Positions 32,875 to 42,007 of a stretch of 64,000 bases of DNA are shown one piece after another (the stretch's first letter is position 1; each line of letters starts with the position of its first letter). Source of the stretch: Beijerinckiaceae bacterium (GTDB lineage: Bacteria; Pseudomonadota; Alphaproteobacteria; Rhizobiales; Beijerinckiaceae); the NCBI GenBank assembly GCA_947475995.1, contig CANJNI010000009.1:1-64000 (forward strand). The letters are read 5' to 3'. The position numbers were made by a program, and so were the translations under genes. A model generated the notes under the pieces. That model saw only the letters and a list, made by a program, of their open reading frames with translations. It did no database searches and had not been told where the DNA came from.

Positions 32875-34251
32875 ATGAACACCCGCAAGCCACCGCAGCG
32901 CCGCTTCGGCAGCAAGGATCCTCGCGTGGAACAGCCCGAGGTTGTCCCGGGACTGGCGGCGCGTCTCGTGGCTTCGAGCGCCCTTGCAGATGTGATGTCC
33001 GGGGCCAATGCGCTGGATGATCGCTTTGCGCCCGATGGCGCGCTCAGCAAGGCTGTGGACCTCGACGCCCGCGACAAGGCGCTGGCGCGTTCCATCGCCA
33101 CGGTTTCGCTGCGTCGTCTCGGCACCATCCGGTCAGCGCTGGGCAAATTGCTCGAAAACGGAATGCCCAAGAAGGCCGGCGCGCTGGAATGGATTCTGGT
33201 GACCGGCGCGGCGCAGATCCTGTTTCTCGACGCCCCGGATCATGCGGCCGTCGATCTGGCCGTCCGTTCGGTGCGGCGCGATCCCAAGACCGCTGCTTTT
33301 GCGGCGCTCACCAATGCTGTGCTGCGAAATCTCGCGCGCCGCGTCGAGGAGTTTCGGGACAACGACGATCCCTTTATCGACACGCCGCCCTGGCTGGCGA
33401 CGCGCTGGCGCAGGACCTACGGCGAAGAGGCTGCTCGCGCCATCGCGGCTGCGCATCAGACAGAGCCGACCCTCGACATCACCGCGCGCGACGATGTGCC
33501 GGGCTGGGCCGACAAGCTTGGCGGCAAGGTTTTGTCGACAGGCTCGATCCGCATTTCATCCCATGCGCCGGTGACGGAATTGCCGGGCTTCGATGAAGGG
33601 CAATGGTGGGTGCAGGACGTGTCCGCCGCCATCCCGGCGCGGCTGCTCCACGCCCGATCGGGCGAACGCATTGTGGATCTATGCGCCGCTCCGGGCGGAA
33701 AGGCCGCCCAGCTCGCGGCTGCGGGCGCGCAGGTTGTGGCGCTCGACCGTTCGGCAGAACGTTTGAAGCGGCTTTCGGCCAATCTGGCTCGCCTCGGGCT
33801 CGACGCCGAAATGCAGGTCGGCGACGCCACCACCTATGGGGGCGGGCCTTTTGACGCGGTGCTGCTCGACGCGCCTTGCTCATCCACCGGCACGATCCGC
33901 CGCCATCCCGACGTCGCCTGGTCGAAAAAGACCACGGATCTCACGGCGCTTTCCTCGATGCAGTCCAAAATGCTGGACCGCGCGACGCGACTGCTCGTTC
34001 CCGGCGGCAGGCTCGTTTATTGCGTCTGTTCGCTGGAGCCGGAGGAGGGCGAACAGCAGATCGCCGCACTGCTGCGCCGGAACCCCGATGTCGAGCGCTG
34101 GCCTATCGAGGCGGGCGAGGCGGGCGTGCAGCCCGAATGGATCAATCCGGCCGGGGAGCTCCGCACCTTGCCGTCGCACCTGCCGGACCCCGATCCGCGC
34201 AGCGCAGGAATGGACGGCTTTTTCGCCGCCCGGCTGCGCCGCCGGGGCTGA
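32875..34251 (+). CDS. rsmB: RsmB/Fmu-type RNA (cytosine-5) methyltransferase
   Basis: This 458-residue protein has an N-terminal NusB-like RNA-binding domain (about residues 30-165; AKALDARDKALARSIATVSL-like helices) and a C-terminal methyltransferase of the RsmB/NOP class. The SAM motif is VDLCAAPGGKAAQL. The two catalytic cysteines are in LLDAPCSSTGTIRRHPD and VYCVCSLEPEEGE. It most likely makes m5C967 in 16S rRNA. It is followed after about 85 bases by the heparinase-like gene, an order common in Rhizobiales, where purH usually comes next; here that third gene is replaced by a transport gene. Confidence 0.92.
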   Translation: MNTRKPPQRRFGSKDPRVEQPEVVPGLAARLVASSALADVMSGANALDDRFAPDGALSKAVDLDARDKALARSIATVSLRRLGTIRSALGKLLENGMPKKAGALEWILVTGAAQILFLDAPDHAAVDLAVRSVRRDPKTAAFAALTNAVLRNLARRVEEFRDNDDPFIDTPPWLATRWRRTYGEEAARAIAAAHQTEPTLDITARDDVPGWADKLGGKVLSTGSIRISSHAPVTELPGFDEGQWWVQDVSAAIPARLLHARSGERIVDLCAAPGGKAAQLAAAGAQVVALDRSAERLKRLSANLARLGLDAEMQVGDATTYGGGPFDAVLLDAPCSSTGTIRRHPDVAWSKKTTDLTALSSMQSKMLDRATRLLVPGGRLVYCVCSLEPEEGEQQIAALLRRNPDVERWPIEAGEAGVQPEWINPAGELRTLPSHLPDPDPRSAGMDGFFAARLRRRG

Positions 34252-34336
34252 TTGCCCCGGGCCGGTCGCGGGACGCATAATTCACGGTTAATAAAGTCTA
34301 AACGGATCAGGCGGATACTCGACCTGCTGCCAATTT

Positions 34337-36121
34337 GTGCCACACTGTTCCGAAGCCGAAGCGGAAGCCAGCGGCGCTAGCAAGAGACGTGGGGAGACCG
34401 GCCTTTTGGCTGCCAGTGGTGTTGCGGACCGTTTGCGAGTCACCGGCTTTCTGGCCGGCGGCGCCTTGCGCAGACTGCGCGGCGTCGCCACCGGACCCGT
34501 CGGGCTTTTGTCCCGCTGGCGTTTTGCATCGCCCGACCGCCTGCTGATCGCCCCGCAGGACATACGCACCACCGACCCTACCATCGCGGAAGACATCTAT
34601 TCGGGTTATTTCAATTTCGCCTCCCGCATCGTCAATGCGCATGGTTCGTCGCCGTTCGAACTGGCGGCCCCCTCGCCCGAATGGGAAGCGGCCCTGCACG
34701 GGTTCGGCTGGCTGCGGCATCTGCGCGCCGCCGACACGCCGCTGGCGCGCGCCAATGCGAAGGCGCTGGTGGTCGAATGGATTGCGGCGCGCGGGCGGAT
34801 CGAGAGCGGACCCGCATGGGCCCCGGCCGTGGCGGCGCGGCGTATTCTCTCCTGGCTCAGCCAGTCGCCGCTGATCCTCGAAAACGCGGATCGCGCCTTT
34901 TATCGCCGCTTCATGAAAAGCCTCGGCTGGCACGCGCGCGTGTTGCAGCGCAGCCTGCCCCGGCTGGCGAGTCCGGAAGACCGGCTGACGGTCGCGATGG
35001 CGCTGACGCAACTGGGCCTGTGCGCCAATGGTTTCGAGAAATTGCAGCGCCGGGCCGTGCGTCTGCTGGTCGAGGAACTCGGTCGTCAGATACTTCCCGA
35101 TGGCGGGCATATCGGACGATGTCCGCAGGCCATCGTCGAACTGCTGCTCGATCTGCTGCCACTGCGTCAGGCTTTTGTGGCGCGCAGCGTCGCCGCACCC
35201 CCGCAGCTCGTGACGGCGATTGACCGCATGATGCCCATGCTGCGTCTCTTCCGCCATCAGGATGGCGCGCTGGCTTTGTTCAACGGAATGGGCGTCACGG
35301 CGCCCGATCGCATAGCGACTGCGCTAGCCTATGACGACGCCCGCGCGCAGCCGCTGACCAATGCGCCACTTTCGGGCTACCAGCGCGTCGAGGGCGACGA
35401 TGCGGTGCTGATCGTGGATGCCGGAAAGCCGCCGCCGCTCGCATGGTCGGGTGAGGCCCATGCGGGATGTCTGTCATTTGAAGTTTCAGCCGGGGGCCAC
35501 AGGTTATTCGTCAATTGCGGCGCGCCGCCGGCCGGGCGAGGCGCATTTAGGCTCGCCTCGCGCGCCACCGCCGCGCACAATACGCTCGTCGTGCTGGACA
35601 CAAATTCCGCCCGCATTGCACCCAGCCGCACAGGCGCGCGCACGCTGGCGGGTCTCATCGTTTCAGGACCAACCGACGTTCGCGTCGACCGCGCGGAAGA
35701 CTCCGGCGCCACGACGCTGCGGATGTCGCACAACGGCTATGAAAATCGTTTCGGCTTGCTCCATCACCGGTGTCTGACGCTGACGCAGGACGGGCGTCGC
35801 CTGGCTGGCGAAGATGTTCTCAAGCCCTCGGGCCGGCGGGGCGTGGGGACCAATGCGGAATTCGCGATCCGTTTCCATGTTCATCCTCAGGTGCGCCTGT
35901 CGCGCCTGCAGGGCGGCGGCATCCTGATGGAGCCGCCATCCGGCGATCCGTGGATTTTTGAAGCGGGCGATCTGGTCATCGATGTCGAGGAGAGCATTTT
36001 CTTTGCTGCTCCTGACGGCGCGCGCGCCGCCCAACAGCTGGTCGTCCACGGACGCGCGCAGCTGACGCCCGACGTGCATTGGTCGCTGACCCGGTATTCC
36101 GCGTCTCGGGAGAACGGATGA
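34337..36121 (+). CDS. Heparinase II/III family protein
   Basis: This 594-residue protein matches the heparinase II/III-like proteins conserved next to rsmB in Rhizobiales. The N-terminal alpha-barrel half includes DIYSGYFNFASRIV, FGWLRHLRAA and AWAPAVAARRILSWL. The C-terminal beta-sandwich half includes DAGKPPPLAWSGEAHAGCLS, ATAAHNTLVVLDTNSARI and HHRCLTLTQDGRRLAGEDVL; the His in TAAHNT is at the family's conserved metal or catalytic site. No signal peptide is obvious, so its location is unclear. The role may be in trimming an envelope or extracellular polysaccharide. A GTG start at 34337 is assumed; downstream starts are possible because the first 40 residues are poorly conserved in style. 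Confidence 0.88.
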   Translation: MPHCSEAEAEASGASKRRGETGLLAASGVADRLRVTGFLAGGALRRLRGVATGPVGLLSRWRFASPDRLLIAPQDIRTTDPTIAEDIYSGYFNFASRIVNAHGSSPFELAAPSPEWEAALHGFGWLRHLRAADTPLARANAKALVVEWIAARGRIESGPAWAPAVAARRILSWLSQSPLILENADRAFYRRFMKSLGWHARVLQRSLPRLASPEDRLTVAMALTQLGLCANGFEKLQRRAVRLLVEELGRQILPDGGHIGRCPQAIVELLLDLLPLRQAFVARSVAAPPQLVTAIDRMMPMLRLFRHQDGALALFNGMGVTAPDRIATALAYDDARAQPLTNAPLSGYQRVEGDDAVLIVDAGKPPPLAWSGEAHAGCLSFEVSAGGHRLFVNCGAPPAGRGAFRLASRATAAHNTLVVLDTNSARIAPSRTGARTLAGLIVSGPTDVRVDRAEDSGATTLRMSHNGYENRFGLLHHRCLTLTQDGRRLAGEDVLKPSGRRGVGTNAEFAIRFHVHPQVRLSRLQGGGILMEPPSGDPWIFEAGDLVIDVEESIFFAAPDGARAAQQLVVHGRAQLTPDVHWSLTRYSASRENG

Positions 36122-36204
36122 GGCGTGCAGCCCTTGCGGGAGGGCTTTGTTCGCGCCACATTCCGGCCATCGCCCGGCAGACGGCGTACAAAGAGGATGG
36201 ACCG

Positions 36205-37203
36205 ATGACCGCTGACCAGAAGACTTCGAAGGGCCTCACTCGCCGCGCCGCCACGGGCTTGCTGGCCGCAGCGCCGTTCGGTTTTTCAGGCCTTGCGCGC
36301 GCCCAGACCTGGCCGACAGTGCCGGTGAAACTCGTACTTCCCTTCGCGGCGGGCGGCGTGGCGGACGTGACCGCACGTCTGGTGGCCGAAAGGCTCGGGG
36401 CGAAGCTTGGCCAGCGCTTTGTAATCGAAAATACGCCGGGCGCCGGCGGCGTGGCTGCGGCCCGCGCCGTGTTGCAGGCCGCGCCGGACGGTCAGACCCT
36501 GGCGCTCTTCTCGAACGGCACAGCGATCAGCGTCCCGCTGTTCAAGAACCTTCGCTTCGATCCGGTGAACGAATTCGTGCCGGTTTCGACGCTCGGCGCG
36601 TTCGACTTCCTGTTCGCAACGGCTGCCGACAGCCAGTTCAAGACCTTCGGGGACGTGCTGACATTCGCCCGCGAGAAGCCCGGCGTGTTGAACGTCGGCA
36701 CCGTGACGGCGGGCAGCTCGCAGAATCTCACGGGCGAATTGCTGAAGTCGAGCGCCAAGATCGATTTCCGCATCGTGCCGTTCCGGGCGACTCCCGAAAT
36801 CCTGCTGGCCGTGATGAACAAGGACGTCCACATCGTGGTCGATTCCTTCGCCGCCATGCAGTCGCTCATCGCGGACAACAAGCTGCGGGCGCTTGCCAGC
36901 TCCGGCCCCTCGCGCGGCGAGACGACGCCGAACCTGCCCACCGTGGCCGAGTCCGGCGTGCCGGGCTTTGATGTGACGTCCTGGAACGCCATCTTCGCCC
37001 CCAAGGGCGTGCCGGCTCCGGTGCTGGCGACGCTCAACAAGGCGATCGGCGAAGTATTGCAGGAGCCCGATCTGCGCGCAGCCTTCCTCAAGCTCGGCAT
37101 CACCCCGGTCGCTTCGACTCCGGAAGCACTTTCGGCGCGCCTGACGGGCGATATCGCCAAATGGGGCGCGGTCATCAAGGCCGCCAATATCGAGCAGCAA
37201 TAG
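36205..37203 (+). CDS. Tripartite tricarboxylate transporter (Bug/TctC) substrate-binding protein
   Basis: This 332-residue exported protein belongs to the Bug/TctC family. The N-terminus carries a Tat-like signal, GLTRRAATGLLAAAPFGFSG, ending ARA-QTWP. The mature part shows WPTVPVKLVLPFAAGGVADV, RFVIENTPGAGGVAAARAV and VPFRATPEILLAVMNKDVH, all diagnostic. GAGGA precedes the ATG at 36205. No tctA or tctB membrane genes are nearby, so it is one of the orphan Bug proteins typical of soil bacteria. It is two bases from the next gene, a D-2-hydroxyacid dehydrogenase, which suggests the ligand could be a hydroxy- or keto-acid that this enzyme handles (inference). Confidence 0.9.
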   Translation: MTADQKTSKGLTRRAATGLLAAAPFGFSGLARAQTWPTVPVKLVLPFAAGGVADVTARLVAERLGAKLGQRFVIENTPGAGGVAAARAVLQAAPDGQTLALFSNGTAISVPLFKNLRFDPVNEFVPVSTLGAFDFLFATAADSQFKTFGDVLTFAREKPGVLNVGTVTAGSSQNLTGELLKSSAKIDFRIVPFRATPEILLAVMNKDVHIVVDSFAAMQSLIADNKLRALASSGPSRGETTPNLPTVAESGVPGFDVTSWNAIFAPKGVPAPVLATLNKAIGEVLQEPDLRAAFLKLGITPVASTPEALSARLTGDIAKWGAVIKAANIEQQ

Positions 37204-37205
37204 GC

Positions 37206-38192
37206 ATGGATGTCCTGATGGCCGTCAGGCTCCCGGCGCTTGCGCGCGCGGAGCTTGACCGGCGCTTCACGGTTCATTCCCTTGCTGATGCGACGGATGC
37301 GGAGCGCATGCTTGAAGCTGTTGCGCCGCATCTGCGGGCAATAGCGACCGGCGCGGCAATTCTTGCCGAGAGCCCGCATCTGCAACTCGACGTCGCTTTC
37401 CTGTCGCGATTTCCGAAACTCGAAATCATCGCGAACCTTGGCGTCGGTTATGACAATATCGACGCGCGCCATGCGGTCTCGCGCGGCATTGTGGTCACCA
37501 ACACCCCGGACGTTCTGACCGACGAGACGGCCGATACCGCCATGGGGCTTCTGCTCAATGCGGTGCGGGAGTTTCCCGCCGCGGAGCGCTATCTGCGCGA
37601 GGGAGGCTGGACCCGCAAACCCTTCCGGCTGACCGCCTCGCTGCGCGGTCGCACGATGGGCGTCATCGGACTTGGGCGGATCGGCAAGGCCATCGCGCGG
37701 CGCGCCGAAGGTTTTGGCGTAAAGATCGTCTACCACGGCCGCAGCAGACAAGCCGATGCTCCTTATCCGTGGTTCGCCTCCCTCGTCGAGATGGCGAAGG
37801 CGGTCGACATTCTGATGGTTGTGACGCCGGGCGGGCCGGAAACGCGCCATCTGGTCAATGCGCAGGTGCTCGACGCGCTCGGCCCCGACGGCGTTCTGGT
37901 CAACATTGCGCGCGGCAGCGTCGTGGACGAGGCGGCGTTGATCAAGGCGCTGAAAGAGCGTCGCATATTGGCGGCCGGCCTCGATGTCTTCGCCGCCGAA
38001 CCGCATGTGCCGCCGCAACTTCTGGCTCTCGACAATGCGGTCTTGCTGCCGCATGTGGGATCAGGATCACGCCATACTCGCGACATGATGAACCGGCTTG
38101 TGGTCGACAATCTGGTTTCATGGGCGTCCGGTGCGGGCCCCCTGACGCCTGTGGCCGAAACCCCTTGGCCGCCGGCCGAAAAACAGGGATGA
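37206..38192 (+). CDS. D-2-hydroxyacid dehydrogenase (glyoxylate/hydroxypyruvate reductase type)
   Basis: This 328-residue enzyme has the D-isomer-specific 2-hydroxyacid dehydrogenase layout. The NAD(P)-binding motif is MGVIGLGRIGKAIARRAEGF, and the HGRSR after the second strand suggests NADPH use. The catalytic triad is Arg in NIARGSVVDEAAL, Glu in FAAEPHVPP and His in LLPHVGSGSRHT. The N-terminal half shows EIIANLGVGYDNIDA and VTNTPDVLTDETADTAMGLL. It reduces glyoxylate, hydroxypyruvate or a related 2-keto acid. Its ATG follows the binding protein stop by two bases, so the pair is an operon. Confidence 0.92.
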   Translation: MDVLMAVRLPALARAELDRRFTVHSLADATDAERMLEAVAPHLRAIATGAAILAESPHLQLDVAFLSRFPKLEIIANLGVGYDNIDARHAVSRGIVVTNTPDVLTDETADTAMGLLLNAVREFPAAERYLREGGWTRKPFRLTASLRGRTMGVIGLGRIGKAIARRAEGFGVKIVYHGRSRQADAPYPWFASLVEMAKAVDILMVVTPGGPETRHLVNAQVLDALGPDGVLVNIARGSVVDEAALIKALKERRILAAGLDVFAAEPHVPPQLLALDNAVLLPHVGSGSRHTRDMMNRLVVDNLVSWASGAGPLTPVAETPWPPAEKQG

Positions 38193-38235
38193 TTCGCAAA
38201 GATTCGTTAGTCCATTTTTCACGGAGCTAGACCCG

Positions 38236-39126
38236 ATGTTTTCGCCCTTCGCCGCATCCACGCCAAGCCGCATCGCGGCGCGCGTCCTGTCGCTGGCGTT
38301 TTGCGCATGGATGGCGCCCTCCGCGATGGCTCTCGAGTCGTCCCGTGTTGCGGGCGGCTGGGACATGTCGCTCGACGACACCAACCGCAGATGTTCGCTC
38401 GTATTGCGCGATGAGCCCGCCGACCAGGGACTGGCGTTGGGCCTGCCGGCGGTTTGCCGGCGCGCCTTGCCGATCCTGACCAATGTGGATGCGTGGAAGA
38501 TCGAGGGCGAACAGGTCGGCTTCGCAGATCGGGACGGCGAAACCGTTTTGAGTTTCGCGGCTTCGCGCAGGGATCTCTTTGTGGCGCGCGGACCCGAGGG
38601 CGAGACCTATCAGCTCGCGCAGGCGCAGACCGATGGCGGTTTCCGCCAGAACCCGTCCGCCAACAGACCCGCCACGGCGGCCCCGAAGCCGCAGCCGCTT
38701 CCCGCAGCGCCGGCCACGACCGCGCAGGCTGCGCCGCTGACGCGCGGTCAAGCCCCGGCGGCGGCCCCGGCCGCAGCACAGCCCAACGCGCCCGTTATCG
38801 CCCCGGCCGTGAATACGCCGGTGAAGCAGGCCGACATGGTGGGGCGCTACGCGATCCTGCGCGACGGCAACAAGGACACGCTTTGCATGCTGACGCTCGA
38901 ATCCTCCGCACGCGGTCCGCGCGGCACCCTGAAGGCCCAGCTCGCGCCTGCCTGCCGCGATCAGGGGGTGGTTGTGTTCGAGCCCATGGGATGGCAATTG
39001 GAACGCAACAAACTGGTCCTCACCGCCCGCAAGGGCCACAAGGCCACGTTTGAGCTCACCGCCGATGGTTCCTGGCAGAAGGACCCGAAGGAGGGCGGCA
39101 AGCCGCTGGGCTTCCGCAAGATGTAA
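38236..39126 (+). CDS. AprI/Inh-type protease-inhibitor family protein with two copies of the domain
   Basis: This 296-residue exported protein has a Sec signal ending near SAMA (about residue 32). The first AprI/Inh-like domain (VAGGWDMSLDDTNRRCSLVL to about residue 130, with GLPAVCRRALPIL) and the second (MVGRYAILRDGNKDTLCMLT to the end, with LAPACRDQGVVVF) are joined by a Pro/Ala-rich linker (about 150-195). Each domain has the two cysteines that form the family disulfide. Classical Inh proteins block alkaline metalloproteases in the periplasm, but no such protease is here. In Rhizobiales these two-domain proteins are common and may simply be envelope beta-barrels. It is followed by an RlpA gene 13 bases downstream. 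Confidence 0.85.
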   Translation: MFSPFAASTPSRIAARVLSLAFCAWMAPSAMALESSRVAGGWDMSLDDTNRRCSLVLRDEPADQGLALGLPAVCRRALPILTNVDAWKIEGEQVGFADRDGETVLSFAASRRDLFVARGPEGETYQLAQAQTDGGFRQNPSANRPATAAPKPQPLPAAPATTAQAAPLTRGQAPAAAPAAAQPNAPVIAPAVNTPVKQADMVGRYAILRDGNKDTLCMLTLESSARGPRGTLKAQLAPACRDQGVVVFEPMGWQLERNKLVLTARKGHKATFELTADGSWQKDPKEGGKPLGFRKM

Positions 39127-39138
39127 CGGAGTTTGTGT

Positions 39139-39501
39139 ATGGCGTGCCGATTGACCCGCGAGGGGATGAAACTTCTCACGATCCTTGCGGTCTCGGCGAC
39201 GTCAACGGGCCTTCACGCAGCGACTGCGACCGGCAAGGCTTCCTACTATTCCCATGCGGGCCGAACCGCATCGGGGGCGATTTTCGACCGCAACGCCATG
39301 ACGGCGGCCCATCGCACGGCTCCGTTCGGGACGAAGCTGAAAGTCACGAATCTGACCAACCAGCGCACCACGGTCGTGACCGTGACCGATCGCGGCCCGT
39401 TCATCCGGGGACGCATCATCGACGTGTCCGCCAGAGCCGCCGATGTTCTGGGTTTCCGCCGGGCCGGCGTCGCCCAGGTGGCGGTCGAGGCAGCGGAATA
39501 A
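39139..39501 (+). CDS. RlpA-like double-psi beta-barrel protein (septal ring lytic transglycosylase family)
   Basis: This 120-residue secreted protein is a short RlpA. After a signal peptide (KLLTILAVSATSTGLHA) it contains GKASYYSHAGRTASGAIFD, AAHRTAPFGTKLKVTNL and VTVTDRGPFIRGRIIDVS, with the catalytic-type aspartate in TDRGPF. RlpA cleaves denuded peptidoglycan glycans at the septum or cell wall. No SPOR domain is present, so septal targeting is not assured. GGAG lies 8 bases before the ATG at 39139; the ATG at 39166 would remove a basic N-terminus and is also possible. It probably shares a transcript with the AprI/Inh-like gene. Confidence 0.87.
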   Translation: MACRLTREGMKLLTILAVSATSTGLHAATATGKASYYSHAGRTASGAIFDRNAMTAAHRTAPFGTKLKVTNLTNQRTTVVTVTDRGPFIRGRIIDVSARAADVLGFRRAGVAQVAVEAAE

Positions 39502-39621
39502 AGGCGCGGCCAAACGCCCGATCCGCTGCGACTTGATTGACGAAGCCGCACGCTCTGCTTAGCCTCATCTGACTGGAACGGCGCAAGATGACGCCGGCCA
39601 TCGAGAGGAAGCAAGCGCCCG

Positions 39622-40785
39622 ATGAATATCGCCTACAAGCCCGAGGATTATCGCGACTACGCCCATATCGGGCCCAACTCGCTTGCGGGAAAATTCCTGC
39701 GGCGTTTCTGGCAGCCGATCATCAAGTCCGACGCGCTCGTGGTTGGCCGGCCGAAGCGGGTGCAGATTCTCAATGAATATTTCACCGTCTACCGTGGCGA
39801 GGATCAGAAGGCCTATGTGGTGCAGGACGCCTGTCCGCACCGCATGACGCGCCTGTCGCTCGGCTGGGTCGAGAACGACGCAATCCGCTGCTTCTATCAC
39901 GGCTGGAAGTTCGCCGGCGCGACGGGCGAATGCGTGCACCAGCCTGCCGAGCCTGAAACCTACAAGAAGGCGATCCGCGCCGCCGCCTATCCGGTGCGCG
40001 AATATCTGGGCCTCGTGTTCGTCTATTTCGGCGGCGGCGAACCGCCCGAGTTTCCGCTTTATCCGGAAGTCGACGAGAAGCGCGATACGATCTTCTGCAA
40101 CGCCCATCCGGTGCCGTGCAATTTCTTCCAGCGCATCGAAAACGATCTGGACGAGGTGCATCTGCATTTCGTGCATCGCGTCTCGACGGCCAGCATCGGC
40201 CTCGATCAACTGCCGGAGATCAGCGTCGAGGAAAGCGATTACGGCATCCTGCGCAAGGGACGCCGCGCGGATGATTCCAACAACATCAGCCGGACCGGCC
40301 ACATCTTCATGCCCAACACCATGATGGTGTTCACCCCGGGCCGACCGGGCCGCTGGTCCTGGAACCTGCATCTGGCGTGGCGGGTGCCGGTGACGGACGA
40401 GTTGATGATGAGCTTCATCGTCAATGCGCATCTGGGCGAAGGCAAGGGCTTCCAGAAGCGGGAACGCCATCTCGACCCCGATCCGCAGGTCTATATCGAG
40501 AAGATCCTGAACTGCGAGATGCGCGTGCAGGACATCGACCCGGAATATCCCGGCCTGTTTCAGGTTCAGGACGGCGTCGCGCTTGCCGGTCAGGGCCAGA
40601 TCGTCGACCGCTCGCACGAGCGCCTCGGCCAGTCGGACCGCGGCATTGTGCTCCTGCGCCGGTTGTGGTCGCGCGAAATGCAGTCGCTTGCCGAAGGCCG
40701 CCCGATGAAGGCCTGGACGCGGCCGAAGGAATCGCTGCTCGACTTCAATTCGCGCGAGGTGCAGCTGGCGTCGGCGAACCATTAG
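39622..40785 (+). CDS. Rieske aromatic-ring oxygenase, alpha subunit
   Basis: This 387-residue protein has an N-terminal Rieske 2Fe-2S domain with CPHRMTRLSLGWVENDAIRC followed by FYHGWKF (C-x-H and C-x2-H ligands, about residues 71-95). The catalytic domain carries the mononuclear iron site in ENDLDEVHLHFVHR (D-x2-H-x4-H). It resembles phthalate-, vanillate- and phenoxybenzoate-type oxygenases that hydroxylate or demethylate aromatic acids using a separate reductase. No reductase gene lies nearby. The next genes encode an ABC binding protein and permease, so the cluster may import and oxidise the same aromatic compound. GAGGAAG precedes the ATG by 10 bases. Confidence 0.9.
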   Translation: MNIAYKPEDYRDYAHIGPNSLAGKFLRRFWQPIIKSDALVVGRPKRVQILNEYFTVYRGEDQKAYVVQDACPHRMTRLSLGWVENDAIRCFYHGWKFAGATGECVHQPAEPETYKKAIRAAAYPVREYLGLVFVYFGGGEPPEFPLYPEVDEKRDTIFCNAHPVPCNFFQRIENDLDEVHLHFVHRVSTASIGLDQLPEISVEESDYGILRKGRRADDSNNISRTGHIFMPNTMMVFTPGRPGRWSWNLHLAWRVPVTDELMMSFIVNAHLGEGKGFQKRERHLDPDPQVYIEKILNCEMRVQDIDPEYPGLFQVQDGVALAGQGQIVDRSHERLGQSDRGIVLLRRLWSREMQSLAEGRPMKAWTRPKESLLDFNSREVQLASANH

Positions 40786-40842
40786 GCATCCGCAGGCGAC
40801 AACCCATAAGGCCACAAGGCCATCTGAATCCGGGAGGGAATT

Positions 40843-41928
40843 TTGACCAGGACTTCGAACAAGCTGGCCGGCGCGATTGCCGCCGGTCTCTCCATCCTCG
40901 GCGCAACCGCCCTGTGCGCGCAGGAAATGACGCCCGCGCTCAAGGAGCTTGTGGCGGCCGCCAACAAGGAGCGCGAGGTCATCGTGACCTGGAGCTCCAA
41001 CACGCTCGGCGGCCCCGAAGGCGCAAAGCTGTTTGAAGAGCGGATGGCGAAGCTTTACGGCTCGACCGTCAAGGTGAAATGGGCGCCCGGCCGTTCGATG
41101 CCGGAAGTCGGCAACGAAATCGCCATGCGCTACACGAACGGCCTGCCGTCTCCGAGCGACGTCTATTACGGCTTTTCGCGCAACATGGCGGACCTGCTGC
41201 AATACGATCTCTTCCACAAGGTGAAGTGGAGCGACTACGCACCGGACCGTTTCACCAAGGACATCGTCGAGAAGGACTCTTTCGTCAAAATCCAGACCGC
41301 CTACACGGGCTTTGCGGTCAGCAACAAGTTTGCTCCGAACATTCCGAAGTCCCTTGAAGACTTCCTGAAGCCGGAATGGAAAGGCAAGGTCGCCACGACC
41401 TCCTACGGCGCCGGCTTTGAAATGCTGTCCTCGAAGGACATGTGGGGACCTGACAAGACGGTGGAATGGGCGAAGGCCTTTTCGGGTCAGGTCAGCGGCC
41501 TCCTGCGCTGCAGCGATATTGATCGCCTTCTCTCGGGCGAATTCGCCGCACTGGTGACCGATTGCGGCGGCACGTCCACCATGGAAGCCATCGCGGACGG
41601 CGCGCCGATGACGCATGTCATCACGCCCGAAACCGCCATTGTGAGCTTCTTCTATCTGGCGATTCCGAAGAACGCCGCCCGCCCCAACGCCGCCAAACTT
41701 CTGACCGTCTATCTGCTATCCGCCGAAGGTCAGGCGAATATCGGCAAGATGCGCGGCGGCATGGATGTGCACCTGCTGCCCGGCTCGAAAACCGGCGAAC
41801 GCATCAGCAAGCTTGAAGGCGAGTGGGGCAAAAAGTTCGTCAACGCCGACGTCGACTGGCAGATCAACAACGAAGTCGGCAACAAGACGCAGCGCATCGT
41901 GAAGGACATTCTCACGCGCGGCAAATAA
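40843..41928 (+). CDS. ABC transporter substrate-binding protein, iron(III)/FbpA-like (SBP family 1)
   Basis: This 361-residue periplasmic protein starts with TTG after a strong ribosome site (GGGAGGG). The signal peptide ends at TALCAQ. The mature part shows KELVAAANKEREVIVTWSSN, GNEIAMRYTNGLPSPSDVYY, FLKPEWKGKVATTSYGAGFE and a C-terminal half typical of FbpA/AfuA-like proteins. These bind Fe(III) or, in many soil relatives, organic acids and phosphonates. The tyrosines expected of true Fe-binding FbpA are not evident, so an organic ligand is possible, which would fit the adjacent Rieske oxygenase. A hairpin separates it from the permease, which would allow more binding protein than permease. 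Confidence 0.87.
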   Translation: MTRTSNKLAGAIAAGLSILGATALCAQEMTPALKELVAAANKEREVIVTWSSNTLGGPEGAKLFEERMAKLYGSTVKVKWAPGRSMPEVGNEIAMRYTNGLPSPSDVYYGFSRNMADLLQYDLFHKVKWSDYAPDRFTKDIVEKDSFVKIQTAYTGFAVSNKFAPNIPKSLEDFLKPEWKGKVATTSYGAGFEMLSSKDMWGPDKTVEWAKAFSGQVSGLLRCSDIDRLLSGEFAALVTDCGGTSTMEAIADGAPMTHVITPETAIVSFFYLAIPKNAARPNAAKLLTVYLLSAEGQANIGKMRGGMDVHLLPGSKTGERISKLEGEWGKKFVNADVDWQINNEVGNKTQRIVKDILTRGK

Positions 41929-41948
41929 GCCTCCAGCCGAATTCTCCG

Positions 41949-41974
41949 ACGACCGCCGCATCCCCGGCGGTCGT
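41949..41974 (+). terminator. Attenuating hairpin between binding protein and permease
   Basis: The stem ACGACCGCCG / CGGCGGTCGT (10 bp, 6-base loop) is followed by only TTGCTC. It lies 20 bases after the binding protein stop. The weak U-tract suggests partial read-through or 3' end protection rather than full termination. Confidence 0.7.
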
Positions 41975-42007
41975 TTGCTCATTGCGCACGGGACAAGCAC
42001 CCATTCC

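Noticed and set aside
39565-41616. 683-codon open frame on the minus strand
   Set aside because: It is fully antisense to the Rieske oxygenase and the binding protein. Its residue make-up (His/Arg/Val-rich) is typical of GC-rich antisense shadows.
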